A stretch of DNA of 64,000 nt from RH-AL1 sp965198485 (GCA_965198485.1 CBDAPQ010000005.1:248001-312000), one strand, 5' to 3'; positions 8,793-19,240 are shown, counted from the first letter of the stretch. Numbers and translations: made by a program. Notes: generated by a model from the letters alone, not told the origin.

Positions 8793-10895
8793 CTACTGCG
8801 CAGCGAGGAGTTCGTCCGCCGGCGCATACCGCCCATCCTGCGTCGGTTTCATCGTCAACCGGCGACTGTGAAGATCGATCAGCGTGGTCCTATGGCCGTT
8901 CGACACGACGGTCGTGTCCGGCAGGCGTTTGGCCACGACTTCATAGATCCGGTGCTCGAGCGCCGGATCCATGGCCGCCGTCGCCTCGTCCATGAACAGC
9001 CAATCCGGCTTCGCCAGCAGGGCGCGTGCAACGGCAAGCCGCTGTTGTTCACCACCCGACATGATCTGTGTCCAATTGTCTTCGACGTTCAATCGATCGG
9101 AGAAGGCGTCGAGTTCGACGTCCTTGAGCGCATCGGCGATTTCGGCCTCGTCATAGTCCTGCGACCCGGACGGATAGGCGACGGCCGCCCGCAACGTTCC
9201 CACCGGCAAGTATGGCTTTTGCGGCAGCACCATGACCCTCGAGTCCTTCGGCACGCGCACGAAGCCGTCGCCGTAGGGCCAGATGCCGGCGACAGCACGG
9301 AAAAGGGTCGACTTCCCCGATCCCGACGGCCCCGTAAGAAGGACGCTTTCGTTGGGCGCGAGCTTGAGATCGAGGCTCGACATGATGCTTTCGCCCGACG
9401 GCAGGCGCAGCGACACGCCCTGGAGCGCCAATTCATCGGCAGCCGGGGTCGGCAGCCTGACGAAGGACTTCATGCCCTCGCCGACTTCAATGTCGCGGTC
9501 GAACGTCGACAATCTGTCCAGAACCGAGACGTATTCCGCGAGCTGTTGGTAATAGGTGATGAAGAACGTCAGCGCCTCGTTGACCTCACCGAAGGCTCGA
9601 GAGACCTGCTGCATCAAGCCCAGCTTGATCTTCTTGGCAAAGTAGAACGGCGCGGTGATCGCGTATGGTATAAACCCGGAGTATTGCCCAAAGAACGATG
9701 TGAAGAACATCAGCCGCGCCTGCACAAAGACAATGCTATAGTAATTGGACACGATGTTCTTGAAGCGCTCATGAAGAGACGCCTTTTCGTTGTTCTCACC
9801 TGCAAGCAGCGCGACTTGTTCGCTATACTCTCGTAGACGTGCAAGCGAAAAGCGGAAGTTGGCCTCGTAGTGCTGCCGAGCAAATGACAGACGCGCCAGC
9901 GGACGACCGATCAGGTGGGTGAGCACGGAACCGACCACGGCATAGATCAGCGCGCACCATAGCAGAAAACCAGGGATGACGATATTCGTGCCTGGGAATG
10001 TGAGATCGGCTGAGAGGACCCAAAGCAGTATGGCGAAGGACACGAACTTCGATAGTTGCGAGATCAGGATCACGCTGAATGTGTAAAGTCCGTAACCGAT
10101 CTGGCCACCATCTATGAAGCGGCTGATGTCTTCCGAGATACGCTGGTCGGGATTGTCCGCGCCGACGCCCGCGAGCGACATGCGGTAGTGATTATGGGAG
10201 TCGAGCCAACGTGCGGAGTAATCGTCGGTAAGCCAACGTCGCCAGCGGATGATCAACGTAGACTGCAGGAGAAACTCGATCACCTTCGAGATGATCCAGG
10301 GTGAAGCGAGGATGGGGAACTTGACGAGCAGCTGGTGCCAGAAACCGGCTTGATCGTAGGCCTGGATCGCATTGAAAAGATCGCGCGATACGAACGTGAT
10401 CAGGATCGTGAGGAAAACCTGAACCTGGTTGATCAGCACGAGAATGACGATCATCGTGATGGCCCAGGCACGTTCGCTGGTCTTGAGCCAATTAAATGGA
10501 GGGAATTTGATTCCGGCTGGTGCGATGACGTTGAAGTATCGATCAGCGATATCGGTCATGCGATGCACGAGCGGCACGAAAGAAACCGCATAGACCGCAA
10601 TCGAGAACAGTTCCGCCGTGATCGGAAGACTGACGGGCATCGCGAAATCGGAGAGCCCGCTCGGCCAATGACCCGTCTCAGCCATAAGCGAATTCGCGCC
10701 GAAGATGATCGTTTCGACCGAGAAGATCCCGATGAAGATCTTCATGTAAGCCGACACCGGCGGCGACAGGAAAGTCGTGACGGCCGCGACGAGTCCGAAA
10801 CCGGCAACCAGGTAAAAGCTCGGCTGGCCGGCCATCGCCGCGATGATCCCGCAGATGACGCTGAAGGCGGCGACCGCAAGTCCTAGTGCTCTCAT
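8793..10895 (-). CDS. BacA/YddA-like ABC transporter, fused permease and ATPase
   Basis: A 700-residue inner-membrane protein with an N-terminal SbmA/BacA-type membrane domain (about residues 110-420, including FVSRDLFNAIQ and NPDQRISEDI, both conserved in the family) fused to an ATPase: Walker A GPSGSGKST, signature MSGGEQQR, Walker B WLFMDEATAAMD. Relatives import peptides or act on very-long-chain lipid A. An extra hydrophobic region precedes the usual domain (residues 1-110). Its GC content is visibly lower than that of its neighbours (roughly 42-57 % in sampled lines), suggesting a different history. Not clearly in an operon. Confidence 0.9.
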   Translation of the reverse strand: MRALGLAVAAFSVICGIIAAMAGQPSFYLVAGFGLVAAVTTFLSPPVSAYMKIFIGIFSVETIIFGANSLMAETGHWPSGLSDFAMPVSLPITAELFSIAVYAVSFVPLVHRMTDIADRYFNVIAPAGIKFPPFNWLKTSERAWAITMIVILVLINQVQVFLTILITFVSRDLFNAIQAYDQAGFWHQLLVKFPILASPWIISKVIEFLLQSTLIIRWRRWLTDDYSARWLDSHNHYRMSLAGVGADNPDQRISEDISRFIDGGQIGYGLYTFSVILISQLSKFVSFAILLWVLSADLTFPGTNIVIPGFLLWCALIYAVVGSVLTHLIGRPLARLSFARQHYEANFRFSLARLREYSEQVALLAGENNEKASLHERFKNIVSNYYSIVFVQARLMFFTSFFGQYSGFIPYAITAPFYFAKKIKLGLMQQVSRAFGEVNEALTFFITYYQQLAEYVSVLDRLSTFDRDIEVGEGMKSFVRLPTPAADELALQGVSLRLPSGESIMSSLDLKLAPNESVLLTGPSGSGKSTLFRAVAGIWPYGDGFVRVPKDSRVMVLPQKPYLPVGTLRAAVAYPSGSQDYDEAEIADALKDVELDAFSDRLNVEDNWTQIMSGGEQQRLAVARALLAKPDWLFMDEATAAMDPALEHRIYEVVAKRLPDTTVVSNGHRTTLIDLHSRRLTMKPTQDGRYAPADELLAAQ

Positions 10896-11012
10896 CAGGT
10901 GACGTCCAAGCTTCCGTTCTCGGCATTAGGTACGGAAGATTGCGCCGCCTTAAGGGCTTACCAGCTTACCTTTTCTCCATGCGGCCACTTGCGACGCCAA
11001 GGCACAAGCGAC

Positions 11013-11408
11013 TCAGTGCGTCCGCGGCGTCTTCTTCGTGCGGCGGTTCACCTCGTCGAGCAGCACCGGCGAGGGCTTGAAGGTGAGGACCCGGCGGGGG
11101 GTGATCGGCACCTCGGCCCCGGTGCGCGGGTTGCGGCCGACGCGCTCGCGCTTGGCGCGCACGCTGAACAGGCCGAAGGAACGCAACTTGACCGGTTCGC
11201 CGCGCGTCAGCGAGCTGGACATCTCTTCCAGCGCCATCTCGAAGACGGCGCGGGTCTCGCCGCGGGAAAGCGACGGGCATTTGGCGGCAACGGCATCGAG
11301 CAGGTCGGCCCGCGTCGCCGTGCGGCGAAAAGAATGATCGCCGTCCTGGTCGGGCGCGGCGTGTTCCACGCCGCTCTCGTGCGCAGGAAAGTCGAACGAA
11401 TTCGTCAT
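11013..11408 (-). CDS. IHF/HU family DNA-binding protein (IHF alpha-like)
   Basis: DNA-bending protein of 131 aa. Residues from about 38 on match integration host factor alpha: TRADLLDAV, VKLRSFGLFSVR and the DNA-intercalating arm GRNPRTGAEVPITPRRVLTF. A non-conserved 35-residue N-terminal extension, rich in acidic and His residues, is unusual for IhfA (about 100 aa). The start at 11408 is preferred to longer in-frame alternatives, which would run into groEL. The gene follows groEL by 94 bp, with a strong hairpin between them. It could be a second, non-canonical IHF. Confidence 0.83.
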   Translation of the reverse strand: MTNSFDFPAHESGVEHAAPDQDGDHSFRRTATRADLLDAVAAKCPSLSRGETRAVFEMALEEMSSSLTRGEPVKLRSFGLFSVRAKRERVGRNPRTGAEVPITPRRVLTFKPSPVLLDEVNRRTKKTPRTH

Positions 11409-11448
11409 GTTCCGTCCCGTGAGTCGGCCTACGACTCCGATACGGAAG

Positions 11449-11475
11449 CGGGGCTCCGATGGTTTCGGAGCCCCG
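11449..11475. terminator. Strong hairpin between groEL and the IHF-like gene
   Basis: Two perfect 11-bp arms (CGGGGCTCCGA) with a 5-nt loop lie 28 bp after the groEL stop. A short T-run (GTTTT) follows on the plus strand, whereas on the minus strand, the direction of groEL transcription, only CTTCCG follows. It probably stabilises or partly ends the groESL message, but the T-run is on the wrong side for a textbook intrinsic terminator. Confidence 0.6.
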
Positions 11476-11502
11476 CGTTTTCGTGCAGCGAAGAGGCTGC
11501 GG

Positions 11503-13152
<1,650 letters not shown>

Positions 13153-13293
13153 GGTGTTTCAGGCTCCTGATGTTTCGGGGAATGCGGCGGACGCCGCACT
13201 ATCGAACGGTGACCAGTCGTGCTTGACGCTGATCGGCCAGTCCTCGGTGGGCGTCGCGGTGGGAAAGCGAGGTCCGCGCGAGCGGAGGTCGCT

Positions 13294-13584
13294 CTAGACG
13301 GCGACGACGCCCATGATGTCGCTCTCCTTCATGATGAGGAGCTCCTTGCCGTCGATCTTGACCTCGGTGCCGGACCACTTGCCGAACAGCACCTTGTCGC
13401 CGGCCTTGACGTCGAGGGGCGTGAGCTTGCCGGCTTCGTCGCGGCCGCCCGGACCGACGGCGATGATCTCGCCTTCCTGCGGCTTCTCCTTGGCGGTGTC
13501 GGGAATGATGATACCGCCCTTGGTCTTCTCTTCGCCTTCGAGGCGCTTCACCAGCACGCGATCGTGGAGGGGACGGAAGTTCAT
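13294..13584 (-). CDS. groES: Co-chaperonin GroES
   Basis: 10-kDa co-chaperonin (96 aa) that caps the GroEL ring. It starts MNFRPLHDRVLVKRLE at the ATG at 13584, preceded by AAGGAG; longer in-frame starts run into the operator. The mobile loop (EEKTKGGIIIPDTA) and roof region (GPGGRDEAGKL) are present. First gene of the groESL operon; its promoter and HrcA operator lie immediately upstream. Confidence 0.98.
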   Translation of the reverse strand: MNFRPLHDRVLVKRLEGEEKTKGGIIIPDTAKEKPQEGEIIAVGPGGRDEAGKLTPLDVKAGDKVLFGKWSGTEVKIDGKELLIMKESDIMGVVAV

Positions 13585-13651
13585 GGATTCTTTGCTCCTT
13601 GGCTCGGGCCCACGCTGCGGGCGCCTGATGGCGCGGCGCGTCAGGATTGGC

Positions 13652-13678
13652 TTGGCACTCTGTGACCACAAGTGCCAG
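13652..13678 (-). promoter_or_regulatory. CIRCE operator (HrcA binding site) of groESL
   Basis: TTGGCACTC-N9-AAGTGCCAG, a 9-9-9 inverted repeat with seven of nine arm positions pairing, close to the CIRCE consensus TTAGCACTC-N9-GAGTGCTAA. It lies 67 bp upstream of the groES start, just downstream of the predicted promoter, as expected for repression by HrcA. hrcA itself is not in the window. Confidence 0.85.
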
Positions 13679-13689
13679 GCACGGGTGGG

Positions 13690-13718
13690 TGATAGCGAAG
13701 CATGCGGCCTTGTGTCAA
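13690..13718 (-). promoter_or_regulatory. groESL promoter
   Basis: Minus-strand TTGACA (13713-13718), a 17-bp spacer, then CTATCA (13690-13695). The -35 is perfect for a housekeeping sigma and the CTAT -10 also fits alphaproteobacterial sigma-32 promoters. The CIRCE operator starts 11 bp further downstream. Confidence 0.6.
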
Positions 13719-13744
13719 TGGCAGATTCGATGTGCGAGTGCCAA

Positions 13745-14046
13745 AAGCCTTCGACTTGGACAGAGATGGCTCAAAGAGGCGCTAAGTCCAGCCTCGTTGC
13801 CTGTCTGATAGGCTGAACGACGTTGTCTCTGTCCAGCAGTGCAGCATAGTGCGGGCGAGCGGCTCGGCTTGACGCTGACGCGATTATCGCCAAGGAGCGG
13901 TCTCAGACACGGACCAACCCTTGCCACGGCGGAGCCCGCTCGATCAGGGTCAACGCGTGGTGGGAGACAAGCCTCGGCGCTCACCCCTGCGCGAGGTCGG
14001 TGCCCGGTTCCCCTGAACAGACCGGCGAAAAGCAGGATGGCTTCAG
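13745..14046. other. Intergenic region between groESL control region and htrA
   Basis: About 300 bp with no supported gene. The weak reading frames on either strand have no family resemblance, no ribosome site and a composition like shadow frames. Nothing structured was seen apart from the CIRCE-like half-site at 13736-13744 that borders it. Confidence 0.5.
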
Positions 14047-15576
14047 TCAGTTGACCGGGACGGCGACGAAGCGCACCTCGCCCTGCGCGTTGGCGACGAG
14101 CAGCAGCGCCGAGGTCTTGCCCTTGCTCTTCAGACCCTGGAGCTTCTCGGTGGCATCCGAGGGCTGCTTCACCGGCTCCTGATTGATCTCCACGACGACA
14201 TCGCCCGCCCGCAGCCGCTTGTCGGCCGCGGGCGACGCGGGATCGACGCTCGAGATGACGACCCCCGTGGCGACGCTGTCGTTGATCGTGTATTGGCGCC
14301 GGGTCTCGCGCGAGAGGTCGCGGAACGTGATGCCGAGCGCGGTGAGCGCGGGCGGAGCCGTCGGCAGCGTCGGGCCGGCGTCGCTGAGGCTCTTCTTCTC
14401 GAGCGCGGCGTGCTTCTCGCCGTCCTCCAGCAGCCCGAGCTTCACGGACTTCGACAGCTGCTTTCCCTTGCGCACCACCACGACGTCGACGTCCTTGCCG
14501 ACCGGCGCCTGCGCGACGATCTTAGGCAGGTCGCGCGATTCCTTGATGTCCTGGCCGTCGAACTTGACGATGACGTCGCCGGTCTCGATACCGCCGGCGC
14601 TCGCCGGGCCTTTGGGATCGGTGCCCGAGACGAAGGCGCCGCGCGTCTTGCCGAGATCGAGGCTCTCGGCGATCTGGTCGTCGACGTTCTGGATGCGCAC
14701 GCCGAGCCAGCCGCGTCGCGTCTCCCCGAACCTCTGGAGCTGATCGATGATCGGCGTCACGGTGGCAGCCGGTGTGGCGAAGCCGATGCCGATCGAGCCG
14801 CCCGAGGGCGAGAGAATGGCCGTGTTGATGCCGATGACCTCGCCCGCCATGTTGAACAGCGGGCCGCCGGAATTGCCCTTGTTGATGGCCGCATCGGTCT
14901 GGATGTAATTGTCGTAGGGGCCGCTATCGATGTTGCGGTGGCGCGCCGACACGATGCCGGCGGTCACGGTGCCGCCGAGTCCGAACGGGTTGCCGACCGC
15001 CATCACCCAGTCGCCGACGCGCATCTTCTCGCTGTCGCCGAACTTGACGCTCTTCAGCGGCGTCGGCGAAGTCACCTTCAGCACGGCGACGTCGACCTTC
15101 GGGTCCTTGCCGATCACCTTGGCCCGCAGCTTCTGCCCATCGGTGAAGATCACGGTGATCTCGTTGGCGTCGGCGATCACGTGGTTGTTGGTGATCACGA
15201 TGCCGGAGGGATCGATCACAAACCCCGAACCGAGCGAGTTCGAGCGGTGGGTTGCGGCCTCGTCGTCGTCGCCGCCGTGGCCGCGCTTGCCCTGCTGACG
15301 GCGCTTGAAGAACTCCTCGAAAAGGTCGTCGAACGGCGTGCCCTGCTGCAGGTCCGGCGCGTCGGCGCTCTCGTTCTTGGCCTGCTTTTCCTCGACCTGC
15401 GTCGCGGAGATGTTGACGACGGCATCGCTCACGGCCGCTGCCTCGTCCGCCAGTGAATCCGGTCCGTGCGAGGCCGTCGCCGGCGCCAGCGGCATTGCCG
15501 CGAGCGCGACAGCGACAGCCAGGGCTCGGACGCGTCGCGAGCCGGAGACCGAAGCGAAATGCGGGCGCGACCCCAT
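14047..15576 (-). CDS. Periplasmic serine endoprotease DegP/HtrA (Do family)
   Basis: Envelope quality-control protease (509 aa). N-terminal basic and hydrophobic segment ending PLAPATASHG gives a signal peptide. The trypsin-like domain shows the triad: His in VITNNHVI, Asp in KVDVAVLK, Ser in GNSGGPLF. Two PDZ domains follow (GWLGVRIQNV onwards and the C-terminal RLRAGDVVVEIN region). The start at 15576 is supported by TGGAGAAA upstream; the longer frame is unlikely. Lies alone; the hflKC genes often next to it are elsewhere (hflC is at the right window edge). Confidence 0.93.
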   Translation of the reverse strand: MGSRPHFASVSGSRRVRALAVAVALAAMPLAPATASHGPDSLADEAAAVSDAVVNISATQVEEKQAKNESADAPDLQQGTPFDDLFEEFFKRRQQGKRGHGGDDDEAATHRSNSLGSGFVIDPSGIVITNNHVIADANEITVIFTDGQKLRAKVIGKDPKVDVAVLKVTSPTPLKSVKFGDSEKMRVGDWVMAVGNPFGLGGTVTAGIVSARHRNIDSGPYDNYIQTDAAINKGNSGGPLFNMAGEVIGINTAILSPSGGSIGIGFATPAATVTPIIDQLQRFGETRRGWLGVRIQNVDDQIAESLDLGKTRGAFVSGTDPKGPASAGGIETGDVIVKFDGQDIKESRDLPKIVAQAPVGKDVDVVVVRKGKQLSKSVKLGLLEDGEKHAALEKKSLSDAGPTLPTAPPALTALGITFRDLSRETRRQYTINDSVATGVVISSVDPASPAADKRLRAGDVVVEINQEPVKQPSDATEKLQGLKSKGKTSALLLVANAQGEVRFVAVPVN

Positions 15577-15744
15577 TGGGTTTCTCCAGGCCTCCCGTGC
15601 CGGAGGCGCTTCGGCCCGCGGCACCTACTTCGCCCGGCGACGCAGTAGGCGTGCCGGGCTGACGATCGATTCAAGCGATTTCAACGGCCGGCGCAAGACA
15701 ATCTTGCGTGGCGTGACATCGTGGGCCCCAGGGCCGGCGCGCGC

Positions 15745-16227
15745 CTACTCTTCTTTGTAGCCGAGCTGCTGGTGATTGCCCTTGGCGCCGTAATACTTGT
15801 ACGGCAGGAACTTGCCGGACAGGCCGATCTTGACGCGGTCGCCCTTGGCATCGGGCAGGCGCTCCATCGTCATGTCGAGGTCGATTGCCGACATGATGCC
15901 GTCGCCGAATTCCTCCTCGATCAGCGCCTTCCAGGCCGGCCCGTTGACCATGACGAGCTCGTAGAAGCGGTAGAGCAGCGGGTCGGTCGGCGGCATCGGC
16001 ATGCCGCGCATCGGCACCTCGTTCAGCAGCGCCTTCTCGCCGGCGCTTAGGCCGAACAGCTCGGCGGCCTTCTCGCAGAGCGGCTTGGTGAGCTTCATCT
16101 GACCGAGCAGCGCGCCGACGACGAGGATCTCGGACATGCCACCGATTTCGGTGGTGATGTGCTTCCAGGTCCAGCCCTTCTCCCGCTTGATGTCGAGGAT
16201 CTTCTCGGTAAGGTCGCTGCGCTTCAT
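15745..16227 (-). CDS. cynS: Cyanate hydratase (cyanase)
   Basis: Decamer-forming enzyme (160 aa) converting cyanate and bicarbonate to ammonia and two CO2. N-terminal helical DNA-binding-like domain MKRSDLTEKILDIKREKGW, then the conserved catalytic region with PTDPLLYRFYELVMV (Arg and Glu of the active site) and GIMSAIDLDMTMER (Ser). Full family length; start at the ATG at 16227. No cynT carbonic anhydrase, cynX or cyanate ABC transporter is adjacent, so it is a stand-alone detoxification or nitrogen-scavenging gene. Confidence 0.96.
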   Translation of the reverse strand: MKRSDLTEKILDIKREKGWTWKHITTEIGGMSEILVVGALLGQMKLTKPLCEKAAELFGLSAGEKALLNEVPMRGMPMPPTDPLLYRFYELVMVNGPAWKALIEEEFGDGIMSAIDLDMTMERLPDAKGDRVKIGLSGKFLPYKYYGAKGNHQQLGYKEE

Positions 16228-16324
16228 GGAGTCCTCTGGATGTCTTGTCGTGATGCGAGCGCGGATCAGTCCCGCGCTCTCGCGACGCGTCGGGTGCAAT
16301 CGAAATGCCATCGAGACTTCGGCG

Positions 16325-16910
16325 TCAGCCCTGGCGCTCGTAGGTCCCGACGAGCATGCCCTTGGCGAGAACGTGGCCCTTGAGCGCTTCGACGAAAGCG
16401 CCTTTGCCGGCGCCGTCCTCCAGAGCAGGCACCGCGTCGAGGGCGAAGAGCTGGAAGCAGTAGCGGTGCGCGCCGTGGCCGGGCGGCGGGTCGGGTGGGG
16501 AGCCACCCGGTGCCGAAGAACGAGTTCTTGCCCAGCGAGGCTCCCGCCCGCGCTGTCGGCATGGCGCCCGTGTCGAGCGCCGCCTCCTGAAAGCCGATGT
16601 CCTCCTCGGCCGGGATGTCCCACACCAGAGCGTGCACCAACGGCGCCGGGGTGGGGCTGTCGGCGTCCTCGACCACCAAGGCGAGGGAGCGGGCGCCCGC
16701 GGGCAGGCCGGCGAAGCGTAGCGGCGGCGAGACTTTAGCGCCATCCTCGGTGTGCCGCGCGGGGATCGCGAGGCCGGTGGCAAAGGCGTCGCTGGTGACC
16801 CGGATGGTCTCGGGCGCGGCGAGGTCGTCACGCGCGTATATGATCTTGCCAAGGCCAGGCCGGATCGAACTCAGCGCTTGGCCGATTGCGGACGGAACGT
16901 TCTCGAGCAT
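16325..16910 (-). pseudogene. YbhB/YbcL-type PEBP family protein, frameshifted
   Basis: Raf-kinase-inhibitor-like (PEBP) protein of unknown role. The first frame from ATG 16910 gives SPPLRFAGLPAGARSLALVVEDADSP..HALVWDIP, then loses homology at about 16495-16510. The remaining motif DPPPGHGAHRYCFQLFALD and the C-terminus (HVLAKGMLVGTYER) continue in another frame to 16325. Removing one base in a C-rich stretch (giving GTGW-PPDPPPGHG) restores a roughly 195-residue protein. It may be a true pseudogene or a sequencing error. An intact secreted paralogue lies at 45651-46202. Confidence 0.8.
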
Positions 16911-16977
16911 GGTGTACCCTCCCCTACGCAAATGCGCGGAAAGGCGTTGCGCTTCGTCGCCCTTCCTCGACCGCGGC

Positions 16978-17751
16978 CTACTTGTCGACGAACGCCTTCT
17001 CGATAACGTAGTGGCCCTGCTCGCCGTGATTGCCCTCGGTGTAGTGCCGTGCGTCTAGCAGCGCCTTCACGTCGGCGAGCATGCCGGGGCTTCCGCACAG
17101 CATGAAACGGTCGTTCTCGACGCTCATGTCGGGCAGGCCGAGGTCGGCGAAGAGCTTGCCACTCTCCATCAACTCGGTGATGCGACCCTGGTGAGTGAAC
17201 GCCTCGCGGGTCACCGTGGGGAAGTAGAGGAGCTGCTCACGCGCCAGTTCGCCGATGAACTCGTCCTCCGGTAGCACCTTGGTGATGAAGTCGCTGTAGG
17301 CGAGATCCTTGGCGTAGCGCACGCCGTGCACGACGATGATCTTCTCGAACCGCTCGTAAGCGTCAGGGTCCTTGATGATCGAGAGGAACGGCGCGAGGCC
17401 GGTGCCGGTGCCCAGAAGGTAGAGGTTCTTGCCCGGCGCGAGATTGTCGATGACCAGCGTGCCCGTGGGCTTCATCGACACCATTACCGCATCGCCCTCC
17501 TTCAGGTGCTGGAGGCGCGACGTGAGCGGGCCGTTCTGGACCTTGATCGAAAAGAATTCGAGTTCGTCGGCATAGTGCGCGCTGGCGACACTGTAGGCGC
17601 GCAACAACGGCTTGCCGTCGACGGGAATGCCGATCATCGTGAACTCGCCACTACGAAAGCGGAAGGACGGATCGCGCGTCGTCTTGAAGGAGAAGAGGCT
17701 GTCCGTCCAATGATGGACGCTAAGGACGCGCTCCTCGAGAAACTTGCTCAT
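16978..17751 (-). CDS. fpr: Ferredoxin--NADP reductase
   Basis: FAD flavoprotein (257 aa) exchanging electrons between NADPH and ferredoxin or flavodoxin; in this class often tied to oxidative stress and iron-sulfur supply. FAD-binding RAYSVAS near residue 52, NADP-binding GTGTGLAPFLSII, and a C-terminal tail EGNHGEQGHYVIEKAFVDK typical of the bacterial subclass. Start at the ATG 17751 (MSKFLEERVLSVHHWTD); the frame is open 23 codons further but without similarity. Monocistronic as far as visible. Confidence 0.93.
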   Translation of the reverse strand: MSKFLEERVLSVHHWTDSLFSFKTTRDPSFRFRSGEFTMIGIPVDGKPLLRAYSVASAHYADELEFFSIKVQNGPLTSRLQHLKEGDAVMVSMKPTGTLVIDNLAPGKNLYLLGTGTGLAPFLSIIKDPDAYERFEKIIVVHGVRYAKDLAYSDFITKVLPEDEFIGELAREQLLYFPTVTREAFTHQGRITELMESGKLFADLGLPDMSVENDRFMLCGSPGMLADVKALLDARHYTEGNHGEQGHYVIEKAFVDK

Positions 17752-17927
17752 CGATACTGGCTCTGGACCCGGCAGCGGTTCGAACGACGAGCCTTTAGGT
17801 ATGGGCAAATTGCGCCGCACGCAACGCGCGTGCGGCGCGACACAGCCTTACGCCGGACACGTTGGCGAAGCCGGCCGCCGCAACGACGAGAGCGCCACGA
17901 GCCCCCCCGCTCCCGAAAGTTTCGACC

Positions 17928-18095
17928 TTAGATGCCGAGGCTGCCGTGCCCGAAGATCAAGAACACGATGAGGATGATCACGATGATGCCGATGATGCCG
18001 ATACCACCGTTGCCGTAGTAGCCCGAGCGATGGCCGTAATACCCGCCGCCGCCGAACAGCAGCAGGAGCACGAGGATGATGATGATCAGGGACAC
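17928..18095 (-). CDS. Small DUF3309-like membrane protein
   Basis: A 55-residue protein, shorter than typical ORF cut-offs: a first hydrophobic helix rich in Ile/Leu (residues 2-14), a glycine/tyrosine hinge (GGGGYYGHRSGYYGNGG), then a second hydrophobic helix (GIIGIIVIILIVFLIFG). This helix-Gly/Tyr-helix layout matches the DUF3309 family of tiny alphaproteobacterial membrane proteins. The start is a GTG at 18095 with GGAG 10 nt upstream; stop TAA at 17928. Function unknown. Confidence 0.75.
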   Translation of the reverse strand: MSLIIIILVLLLLFGGGGYYGHRSGYYGNGGIGIIGIIVIILIVFLIFGHGSLGI

Positions 18096-18214
18096 GAGGC
18101 GACACTCCAGCTTGGCTGTTCCACGACGAAAAATCGCGATCTAAGGCCAAGGTTGCATCGCCCTCGTCATCGTAGGGGCTTATTTCGACAAGGTTACTCG
18201 GGCCGGCGCGGCCT

Positions 18215-19240
18215 TTAGGCCGCTTTCGTCTCGCTGGCGTCCGACCACCGGCCCATCTGCGCCATGCCGTTCATCACGGCGCGGTGCACGAAGGCGGCCT
18301 GCCCGGCGGCCTCCTGCTCCGTCTTGCCGGACCAGGCGTGCTGCGCGGCGTGCTGCAGCGCGCGGCCGTAGGAGAAGGTGATGCCCCAGGGATGGGGACC
18401 GAGCTTGGCGATGGCGTCGAGGTTGGCGGTGGCTTCGACGTCTGACTGGCCGCCCGAAAGGAAGGCGATGCCTGGCACGGCGGTCGGCACGCAATTCTTG
18501 AAGAGCTTCACCGTCCATTCCGCAACCTGCTCGGGCGAGGCCTTGGCCGCATCCTCGCCGGGAATGACCATGTTGGGCTTGAGGATCGTGCCCTCGAGCC
18601 AAACGCGGTGGGCGTAAAGCTCGTGATAAAGCGTGTTCAGCACGAAACGGGTCACCTCGTAGTTGCGCTCGATCGTGTGGGCGCCGTCCATCAGCACCTC
18701 CGGCTCGACGATCGGCACGATATCGGCCTCCTGGCAGATCGCGGCGTAGCGGGCCAGCGCCGCCATGTTGGCGCGCACGGACCCCTCGGTGGGGCGGCCG
18801 TGCTCGTCGATCACGATCACCGCGCGCCATTTCGCGAAGCGCGCGCCGAGGTCGTAATAGTCCTTCATGCGCCTGGGCAGGCCGTCGAGCCCCTCGGTGA
18901 TGGTCTCGCCGGGGAACATCGGCATCGGATGGGTCGACTGGTCGACCTTGATGCCGGGGATCGATCCGGCCTGCTCGATCAGCTTGACCAGCGGCGTGCC
19001 GTCCTTGGCCTTCTGGCGGATCGTCTCGTCGAAGAGGATCACGCCGGAGATGTGGTCCTTCATAGCCTTGTCGGATCGGAACATGAACTCGCGGTAGTCG
19101 CGACGATTGTCCTCGGTGTTCTCGACCTTGATCGCGTCGAAGCGCTTCTTGATCGTGCCGGTGCTCTCGTCGGCGGCGAGGATACCCTTGCCCGGCGCCA
19201 CCAGGGCGACGGCGACCTTGTGCAGCTGATCCTTGTTCAT
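18215..19240 (-). CDS. Fructose-bisphosphate aldolase, class I
   Basis: Schiff-base aldolase (341 aa) splitting fructose 1,6-bisphosphate in glycolysis or joining trioses in gluconeogenesis. It has the class I features GILAADESTGT near residue 20, VPIVEPEVLMDGAH and the Schiff-base lysine in GTILKPNMV, with IAFLSGGQSD as phosphate-binding loop. Full length. A GC-rich hairpin (18209-18224) spans the stop codon but lacks a T-run. Divergent from the Gre-like gene. Confidence 0.96.
   Translation of the reverse strand: MNKDQLHKVAVALVAPGKGILAADESTGTIKKRFDAIKVENTEDNRRDYREFMFRSDKAMKDHISGVILFDETIRQKAKDGTPLVKLIEQAGSIPGIKVDQSTHPMPMFPGETITEGLDGLPRRMKDYYDLGARFAKWRAVIVIDEHGRPTEGSVRANMAALARYAAICQEADIVPIVEPEVLMDGAHTIERNYEVTRFVLNTLYHELYAHRVWLEGTILKPNMVIPGEDAAKASPEQVAEWTVKLFKNCVPTAVPGIAFLSGGQSDVEATANLDAIAKLGPHPWGITFSYGRALQHAAQHAWSGKTEQEAAGQAAFVHRAVMNGMAQMGRWSDASETKAA

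Noticed and set aside
13715..13984. An 89-codon minus-strand frame upstream of groES
   Set aside because: No ribosome site, no family likeness, and it overlaps the groESL promoter region.
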